A stretch of 64,000 bases of DNA from Rhodopirellula sp. (GTDB lineage Bacteria; Planctomycetota; Planctomycetia; Pirellulales; Thermoguttaceae). The translations under genes and the position numbers were made by a program. Position 1 is the first letter of the stretch. Each line of letters starts with the position of its first letter. Positions 57,175 through 64,000 of the stretch are shown piece after piece. Below the pieces are notes generated by a model. It saw nothing but the letters and a program-made list of their open reading frames with translations, made no database searches and had not been told where the DNA came from. Where the stretch lies: assembly GCA_012728855.1 (NCBI GenBank), contig JAAYEH010000704.1, positions 1-64,000 on the forward strand, given 5' to 3'.

Positions 57175-58865
57175 CGCCGTCGCTCCCGCGGTTCAGCCCG
57201 CCAGGCAGCCCGGCTGCTGCCAGCAGCCGGGCTGCTCGTGTGACGATCGCCGTGCCCGGCAGCCGGGCTGCTCGCGTGGGCACGGAAACGATCCGCATTC
57301 CAACGGTAGATCGTTACCGCTTGCACCCGCCCCGGCTGATCCGGAAAGGTTGCCGCCGGTTCGGCGGCTGTGGCGATCAACCATTGCAGGGTGCGGCTGC
57401 GTGGACTCTCGAAGTTCAATTCCTCCCGCTCGACAACAAGATAGTTCAGCTTCGGGTCGCAGAGGGCTCTCTGCAACTGATCCGGTGGATAGGTGAATCG
57501 GCCCGAGTACAAGCCGGTCCATCCGTGGGTGTCGAATACAGCGCCTGCCGAAGCCGAAGGGTTCGCGAGCCACTTTGCCGCCAGACGGTGCCCCAGGTGG
57601 CTGCCGTGCAGTGGTTTCGCCAGTTGCAGACCGCACGCCGCGACGATTGCAGCAAGAACCGCCGCCGAGACCCCGTAGGCGCCGAAGTGTTCCGCACGGA
57701 ACTTGCCAACCAGGTCGGTCAGCAGACGTCCGAACTCCAGAACTCCGTATCCGGCGCAGGCGACGCCGGGTATGGCCCACATCGCCAGGTGACGCGCGCT
57801 GAGATACCCTTCCGTGGCCGTGTGGTGCAGCACAGCGATTGTGAAAAGAACCAGGAGGGCGTGGAAGAATCGGTCCACCGCGCTGGGAGGCCGTCGCCGC
57901 AGCCGCCAGATGCCGAACAGCGCCGGCAATCCAACCCAAACGCCGAACAAGTCGCCCAGCTCTTCCAGGAATTGCACGGCTGCCGGCCCGTAGCCCCGGC
58001 GGCGGATGCTCACCGTCGGCTCCTTGCTGTCGAAGGCCATCGGGCTGCCGTCCGCCAGGCTCCAAGGTGCCGTTACACCGGCCTCGGAAGCCGGGAGCTG
58101 AGCGCAGACTACTGAATCCCTGCCATCGTCGCCCGTTCCCGCAAGAATTCGGCTAAGGGCGCACACAATCCCCAGCCCCAGAGCGAAGCAGCCGAGATCC
58201 GCCGTCAGTCGCCACCACGGCAGCCGTGGCGGCTCTCGAGAAACAAGAGCCCCCAGGGTGACCACCAATGCCGCCGGAAGAACCATCGCTTCCAACCTGA
58301 CAAGGTATGCCGTTGCGCTGGCAAATCCACCTAAGAACATCAGTGCGAAACAGGCAAGTCTTTGCCGCTTTGTCGGCGGCGAATCGACGCGCGCGAGATA
58401 CTCGACCACGGCCCAGGCGGCCAGTCCGAACCACAGCAGATGGGTGCTATCGCTGATGCCGTCCGCGCCCAACCGGCAGATCCCCGGCAGCACGGAGAAG
58501 ATCACCGCCCCAACGGCCGCGGCACCCTTCCCCACCAGCCGAATCGAAATGAAATACACCGGTACAACCGCCAATGCCGTCGGAAAGGCAGCGGCCAATT
58601 GCACACTCATTGCCCAACTAGCTTCCAGGGAACCGGCAACGGCTTCCACCGCCTTGTGGACCAACCAGACCCAGACGGGAAACAGCGGTTGCTCTCGAGA
58701 TCCGGCGGCCACCGTGCCAACCCCGTGAAGATCAATCTGGCGGGCAAGACGTGCAAACCAGACGGCATCCAACGCCGGCACCGTCGCGCGGCAGACCACG
58801 GCCGCTTGTACCAAACCGGCCAGGCTCGCCAGAGCAATGGCCGTGGTTGGCCCAAGCGAATGCAT
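57171..58865 (-). CDS. GT39/ArnT-like membrane glycosyltransferase
   Basis: multi-TM; DAVWFARLARQIDLHGVGTVAAGSREQPLFPVWVWLVHKAV, FPTALAVVPVYFISIRLVGKGAAAVGAVIFSVLPGICRLGADGISDSTHLLWF; start uncertain (ORF to 58904). Confidence 0.75.
   Translation of the reverse strand: MHSLGPTTAIALASLAGLVQAAVVCRATVPALDAVWFARLARQIDLHGVGTVAAGSREQPLFPVWVWLVHKAVEAVAGSLEASWAMSVQLAAAFPTALAVVPVYFISIRLVGKGAAAVGAVIFSVLPGICRLGADGISDSTHLLWFGLAAWAVVEYLARVDSPPTKRQRLACFALMFLGGFASATAYLVRLEAMVLPAALVVTLGALVSREPPRLPWWRLTADLGCFALGLGIVCALSRILAGTGDDGRDSVVCAQLPASEAGVTAPWSLADGSPMAFDSKEPTVSIRRRGYGPAAVQFLEELGDLFGVWVGLPALFGIWRLRRRPPSAVDRFFHALLVLFTIAVLHHTATEGYLSARHLAMWAIPGVACAGYGVLEFGRLLTDLVGKFRAEHFGAYGVSAAVLAAIVAACGLQLAKPLHGSHLGHRLAAKWLANPSASAGAVFDTHGWTGLYSGRFTYPPDQLQRALCDPKLNYLVVEREELNFESPRSRTLQWLIATAAEPAATFPDQPGRVQAVTIYRWNADRFRAHASSPAAGHGDRHTSSPAAGSSRAAWRAEPRERRR
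57205..57271. repeat. three GCAGCCSGGCTGC palindromes (family 2) inside a coding C-terminus
   Basis: 57205-57217, 57223-57235, 57259-57271; the first two form a 14-bp stem with GCC loop. Confidence 0.8.
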
Positions 58866-59452
58866 GAGGTACAAACAAGAGCGGCGTTTGTGGCCGAAGG
58901 CCATTTTTCACCGTAGCCTGGGGCAGCCCCCCAGGTACTTTCAAGGCAAAAACGTATCTGGGCTGAAGGCCGCCAAAGTAAGCACCGCGAGGGTTTTGGT
59001 CAATGCGAACTGTTGGGGATGCCATACTTGAAAACCGGTTCGACGTGTTCGCCCAAGATCAGTGCGGGCCGCTGCTGACAAATTAGGCAAAATGGAAAAT
59101 ATGGCGCAAGCAGGAGGCATTGATCGCTTTCGTAATCGCTGCCGTTCGTTCCGGTAGTGCTGGATTACGGGGGGCGAGGATGCCGAAACGTGAAGGGGCG
59201 GCCTGCGTCTGTCCCCTGAATTTCGACTTGCGCCGATTCCCCACCCGCATTATGATATGCGGCCAAGATGTACTGGTGCGTTAGACTTCCATGCAATTTC
59301 GCCGAAGCGGCCAACGTGACGACCGACGACGCCGGGTTCTGACCGACGCGATGCTCGGCTCCTCGGAGCAGCGCCGTTGCGGGCCGCGTCGACGGTCCAG
59401 CGAAATCGATCGCCCGCACCACAAATCCGCCAATTATGGGGACGCGGCTTTC

Positions 59453-60508
59453 ATGGACGAACAGTCTCGTTTGACCGACCTGGTTCCGCTACGGCTGCCC
59501 GTATTCTTGATTCCGCTGGTTGTCGGCGTGGCGATTATTGCCGGCTTGGAAGCCCTTTACTCGTGGATGCCGCGACTGGCCTCGATGACCACCGATGGTC
59601 GGGTGGCCGCCTTTGACCTGGACGGCGAGGGAAGTTTGGCGGTTTGGTTTTCTACCATGACGCTCTCCGCCGCCGGCTTAGCGGCCCTGCTGGTGTTTAC
59701 GGTTCGCCGCTTCAAGGTCGACGATTACCACGGCCACTATCGAGTCTGGATTTGGGCGGCGATGTGTTGGTTCCTCATAGGGCTCGACGAAACCGCCAGC
59801 CTCCACGAGGGATTCAAAGAAATGATGTCCGTGATCTCCGGGACACGCATTTTCGGCGATGGATCCATCTGGTGGGTCATTCCGTATTTCTTTCTCCTCG
59901 GCGCTGTGGGCACGCGGCTATTGGTCGACATGCGTTGCTGCTGGCTGTCGTCCGCGACAATGATCCTGGCCGCCGGCTGCTACGCGGTCGGAGTCGCCGC
60001 GCAACTCGGGTTGCTCCTGCCGGAGTCCGGGGCTCGCGGTGTAATGCTCGAAGAGGGCGCGGAAATGTTGGGCAATCTCTTCGTGCTGCTGGCGATGGCT
60101 CTCCACGCCCGCTACGTCATTATGGACGCCCAAGGGATGCTGCCTCGAGTGGATGACGAGAACGAAAATCTACCCGAGGAAATGGCGTCCGGCTTCGCCG
60201 AGGAGATCGACGAGGAAGCAGCAACAGCAGAAGGGGAGGAGGAGGCCGCGCAGCTTCGCGAGATTGCCATACATCCCCCTCACAGGATGTCGCCGCCATC
60301 TACCGCAACCGCTGCCCGCTCGACTCGTCCGGTCGCGCCGCGGCGTGCCGCCGCGGCCCCGGATCCTTCGCCGCCCGTCTTCTACGACGATCTGAATGCC
60401 GACGAAGCGGAGGCGTCGTCCGCCCAGGCAAAGATGACCAAGGCCGAACGAAAAGCCCTTCGCAGGCGGCTTGAAAAAATGAAGAGGGATCGGCAGCGGC
60501 AGGCCTGA
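59453..60508 (+). CDS. hypothetical multi-TM membrane protein with charged C-terminal tail
   Basis: MDEQSRLTDLVPLRLPVFLIPLVVGVAIIAGLEALYSW, several TM, C-term KMTKAERKALRRRLEKMKRDRQRQA. Confidence 0.7.
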   Translation: MDEQSRLTDLVPLRLPVFLIPLVVGVAIIAGLEALYSWMPRLASMTTDGRVAAFDLDGEGSLAVWFSTMTLSAAGLAALLVFTVRRFKVDDYHGHYRVWIWAAMCWFLIGLDETASLHEGFKEMMSVISGTRIFGDGSIWWVIPYFFLLGAVGTRLLVDMRCCWLSSATMILAAGCYAVGVAAQLGLLLPESGARGVMLEEGAEMLGNLFVLLAMALHARYVIMDAQGMLPRVDDENENLPEEMASGFAEEIDEEAATAEGEEEAAQLREIAIHPPHRMSPPSTATAARSTRPVAPRRAAAAPDPSPPVFYDDLNADEAEASSAQAKMTKAERKALRRRLEKMKRDRQRQA

Positions 60509-60580
60509 TCCTGGATTCCGCGCCTCGAATTCGGTATCCTTCTGTTTTGCCTCGCTCCCCTTAGTGATTGTCGGTTTCTC

Positions 60581-62140
60581 ATGGTCCGCACCCGCTTTGC
60601 TCCCAGTCCGACTGGTTACCTTCACATCGGAGGGGTGAGAACAGCACTGTTTTGCTGGCTTTTCGCCCGTCGTCACGGTGGTCAGTTCATTTTGCGAATC
60701 GACGACACCGACGTGAAACGCAACGTCGAGGAGGCCCTCCAGCCAATCCTCGACGGCCTTCGCTGGCTCGGGATCGACTGGGACGAAGGCCCGCAGGTCG
60801 GTGGTCCGTTCGCTCCTTACTACCAGTCGCAACGGCAGGAACGGCACCAGGCGGCGGTCGCGGAACTCATTCGTCGGGGACATGCCTACCACGACTATGC
60901 CACGACCGAGGAGCTGCAGGCGGAGCGGGAAGCGGCCTTGGCCGAAAAAAAGCCGCTGCGATACAGCCGCCACTGGATGGCGGAGACTGCCGAAGACCGC
61001 AGAAGGTTTGAGTCCGAGGGACGGCAGGCGGTCGTGCGGTTGAAGATCCCCACGGAAGGAACGCTGGTGATCGACGACTTGGTGCGAGGTCGCGTCGAGT
61101 TCGATTGGGCGCAGGAGCAGGACCATGTGGTTCAGCGCGGGGATGGGACTTGCCTTTACCATCTGGCCAGCGTCGTCGACGATCACGAGCTTGAGATCAC
61201 CCACGTGATTCGCGCCGAGGAGCACCTCTCGAACACCGCCCGCCAGGTGTTCATCATCAACGCTCTGGGCTATACCGTTCCCACTTACGCGCATCTGCCC
61301 TTGGTGGCCGAACCGGGCAGTAAGACAAAACTGAGCAAGCGCAAGCTCGAAAAGTACCTGAAGAACCGCGAATTCGCCGAGCGGGTGCAACACGGCCGCG
61401 CGATTGCCGAGCGATTGGGCCTCAGCGCCGAACTCGACACGTTCAATCCGGTGATCGTCGATTTCTATCGCCAGGTCGGCTACCTGCCCGAGGCGATTAT
61501 CAACTATCTTGCCCTGCTGGGTTGGTCCCCCGGTGACGATCGGGAGCAGTTCACGCGGGAAGAACTTGTCGAGAGCTTCACGCTCGAAAAGGTGAACAAG
61601 GCTCCGGCCAGTTTCGATCCTCAGAAACTATGGGTCTTTCAGGACCGCCACATGCGCGATCTGCCGCCGGACCGCAAGGCCGCCTTCGTCGCGCCCTATC
61701 TGGAAAAGGCCGGGCTGGTCGCTTCGCCGGCGTCCGAGGATGCCCGCCAGCGGGTTGCCGCTATTCTCCACGCCGCGGGCGACCGGATCAAAGTGGCCGG
61801 CGATATCCTCGACTATGCCGACTTCTTCACGCCCGACGACCACTTGCCCTATGAAGAGAAGGACTACGAGAAACGCATCCGAAAACCTCCTGAGGCCATA
61901 GAATTACTGCGGAAGTTCCGTGCCGATTTGGCGGCGGTCGAGCCGTTCGACGCCCCGGCGTTGGAAAAGCTCCTGCATGATTTCGTCGAGCGCGAGGCGA
62001 TCAAAGCCGGTCAGATCATCCATGCCCTGCGGGTGGCCGTCACCGGAAAAGCGGTCGGTTTCGGCCTCTTCGAGACGCTCGCCGTTTTGGGCAAGGAAAG
62101 CGCTTTGCGGCGAATCGACCGGGCCATCGAGCGGGTGTAA
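60581..62140 (+). CDS. gltX: glutamyl-tRNA synthetase
   Basis: RFAPSPTGYLHIGGVRTALFCWLFARRHGGQFILRIDDTD, KTKLSKRK, YLPEAIINYLALLGWSPGDDRE. Confidence 0.96.
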   Translation: MVRTRFAPSPTGYLHIGGVRTALFCWLFARRHGGQFILRIDDTDVKRNVEEALQPILDGLRWLGIDWDEGPQVGGPFAPYYQSQRQERHQAAVAELIRRGHAYHDYATTEELQAEREAALAEKKPLRYSRHWMAETAEDRRRFESEGRQAVVRLKIPTEGTLVIDDLVRGRVEFDWAQEQDHVVQRGDGTCLYHLASVVDDHELEITHVIRAEEHLSNTARQVFIINALGYTVPTYAHLPLVAEPGSKTKLSKRKLEKYLKNREFAERVQHGRAIAERLGLSAELDTFNPVIVDFYRQVGYLPEAIINYLALLGWSPGDDREQFTREELVESFTLEKVNKAPASFDPQKLWVFQDRHMRDLPPDRKAAFVAPYLEKAGLVASPASEDARQRVAAILHAAGDRIKVAGDILDYADFFTPDDHLPYEEKDYEKRIRKPPEAIELLRKFRADLAAVEPFDAPALEKLLHDFVEREAIKAGQIIHALRVAVTGKAVGFGLFETLAVLGKESALRRIDRAIERV

Positions 62141-62191
62141 ACTTGGCAGAACGCTCACCAGCGAACATCTCATTCGAACGGAATCCTTTTT

Positions 62192-63892
62192 ATGTCCACT
62201 TCCGAAACCCCCGCCTTCTCGACCGACTTTATCCGCGAGATCATTCGCGAGGACAACAAGACCGGCAAGTTCGGCGGCCGGGTCCACACCCGTTTTCCCC
62301 CCGAGCCGAACGGCTACCTCCACATCGGCCACGCCAAGTCGATCTGTCTGAATTTCGGCATCGCCCGGCAGTTCGGCGGCAAGTGCAATCTTCGGTTCGA
62401 CGACACCAACCCCGTCAAGGAAGAGCAGGAGTACATCGACTCGATCCGCGAAGACGTCCGCTGGCTCGGCTTCGATTGGGAAGAACGGGAGTTCTACGCC
62501 TCGGAGTACTTCGATCAGCTTCACGCCTGGGCAGTTCAGTTGATTGAAGCCGGAAAAGCCTACGTCTGCGACCTGACCGCGGAGCAGATCCGCGAGTTCC
62601 GCGGCACCCTCACCGAACCCGGGCGCAACAGCCTTTATCGCGATCGTTCCGTCGAGGAGAACCTCGACCTCTTCGAGCGGATGCGCCAAGGCGAGTTTCC
62701 CGACGGCTCACGGACGCTACGGGCGAAGATCGACATGGCCCACGCCAACGTCAACCTCCGCGACCCGGTGATCTACCGCATCCTCCACGCCGCCCATCCT
62801 CACGTCGGCGACAAGTGGTGCATCTATCCCATGTACGACTGGGCGCACGGTCAATCGGATTCAATCGAGGGGATCACCCATTCGATCTGCACGTTGGAGT
62901 TTGAGAATCACCGCCCGCTCTACGACTGGTTCTGCGATGCTCTGGGCATCTATCATCCGCAGCAGATCGAGTTCGCCCGGCTGAATCTCACCTATGCCGT
63001 GATGAGCAAGCGCCGGCTTCTGGAACTGGTCAAGGGGGGCTATGTCGAAGGCTGGGACGACCCCCGCATGTTGACCATCAAGGGCCTCCGCCGCCGCGGT
63101 TACACCCCCGAGGCGATTCGAACCTTTTGCGAACGGATCGGCGTGGCGAAGTTCAACAGCACGATCGACATGCAACTGTTGGAGTTCTGCCTCCGCGAGC
63201 ACCTCAATAAGATCGCACCGCGCGTCATGGCAGTGCTGAGGCCGCTGAAGGTCGTCATCGACAACTACCCGGAAGGTCAGGTCGAGGAGGTCGAGGCGGT
63301 CAACAACCCGGAAGACGAATCGGCCGGTACGCGAAAGGTTCCCTTCTCGCGCGTCCTCTACATCGAGCGCGATGATTTCCGCGAAGACCCACCCAAGAAG
63401 TTCTTCCGCCTCGCGCCCGGCCGGGAGGTCCGCCTCCGCTACGGCTACTTCATCACCTGCAAAGACGTCGTCAAGGACGCCGACGGCAACGTCGTCGAGC
63501 TGCGTTGTACCTACGATCCCGAAACCCGCGGCGGCAATGCGCCGGACGGGCGCAAGGTGAAGGCGACGATCCACTGGGTCAGCGCGGAACACGCCGTGCG
63601 GGCCGAGGCGAGACTGTACGATTATCTCTTCTCCAAGCCCGACCCCAGCGCCGTCGAGGAGGGCCACGACTACAAAGAGAATCTCAATCCCGACTCGCTG
63701 GAGACCGTTTCCGACTGCTATGTCGAGCCGAGCCTTGCCGGCGCGAAGCCCGGCGACCGCTTCCAGTTCGAGCGATTGGGTTACTTCTGTGCGGACGACA
63801 CATCGACGGCGGAGAAGCTTGTTTTCAACCGCACGGTCACGCTCAAAGATAGTTGGGCGAAGATTGAAAAATCGGGCAAGGCGGACGGGTGA
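62192..63892 (+). CDS. glnS: glutaminyl-tRNA synthetase
   Basis: [107 protein letters not shown]-like end. Confidence 0.96.
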   Translation: MSTSETPAFSTDFIREIIREDNKTGKFGGRVHTRFPPEPNGYLHIGHAKSICLNFGIARQFGGKCNLRFDDTNPVKEEQEYIDSIREDVRWLGFDWEEREFYASEYFDQLHAWAVQLIEAGKAYVCDLTAEQIREFRGTLTEPGRNSLYRDRSVEENLDLFERMRQGEFPDGSRTLRAKIDMAHANVNLRDPVIYRILHAAHPHVGDKWCIYPMYDWAHGQSDSIEGITHSICTLEFENHRPLYDWFCDALGIYHPQQIEFARLNLTYAVMSKRRLLELVKGGYVEGWDDPRMLTIKGLRRRGYTPEAIRTFCERIGVAKFNSTIDMQLLEFCLREHLNKIAPRVMAVLRPLKVVIDNYPEGQVEEVEAVNNPEDESAGTRKVPFSRVLYIERDDFREDPPKKFFRLAPGREVRLRYGYFITCKDVVKDADGNVVELRCTYDPETRGGNAPDGRKVKATIHWVSAEHAVRAEARLYDYLFSKPDPSAVEEGHDYKENLNPDSLETVSDCYVEPSLAGAKPGDRFQFERLGYFCADDTSTAEKLVFNRTVTLKDSWAKIEKSGKADG

Positions 63893-63918
63893 TAACTCGA
63901 AAACAGGGAGCAAACACT

Positions 63919-64000
63919 ATGCGATATGGTTTGCGGATTCTTACCGCGATGGTTCTCAATCTGGTCGTTGCGACCGCCGGCGCCGCAGAACCCCGCATCG
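63919..64000 (+). CDS. partial CDS, secreted protein cut by window edge
   Basis: MRYGLRILTAMVLNLVVATAGAAEPRI signal peptide after aacagggag RBS-like sequence. Confidence 0.55.
   Translation, partial: MRYGLRILTAMVLNLVVATAGAAEPRI

Overview
64 kb of a GC-rich bacterial chromosome. Gene content (Fhc-type C1 subunit, A2M, PQQ-propeller proteins, SpoVG with a zinc ribbon, Tad genes, low operon strandedness) suggests a planctomycete; this is inferred from gene content, not computed. Most of the window is ordinary housekeeping: aat, tyrA-purL-purQ, ispE-spoVG, DedA, ilvE, Lol-type ABC transporter, lysS, PhoA-type phosphatase, NYN/OST-HTH protein, a 2057-aa alpha-2-macroglobulin, fhcB/fmdB-like, tadA-tadB-tadC, MetH-like/MetF fusion, cbiX, prc, sod, HD-GYP/GGDEF protein, GT39, gltX-glnS. 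The best candidate for an under-described system is a tightly packed three-gene operon at 26105-34240: a YqiJ/NfeD-like membrane protein, a flotillin with a tandem coiled-coil repeat, and a 1774-aa DUF3686-type AAA+ ATPase. The second strong theme is intergenic DNA. Several families of dispersed palindromic elements occur, one with compensatory stem changes and an invariant TGCCG loop. There is also a 30-bp inverted repeat, a diverged long repeat pair with conserved spacing, heptamer arrays overlapping the purQ start, and a degraded IS701-like transposase. No tRNA, rRNA or CRISPR array was found. All family calls come from reading motifs; no database search was run.
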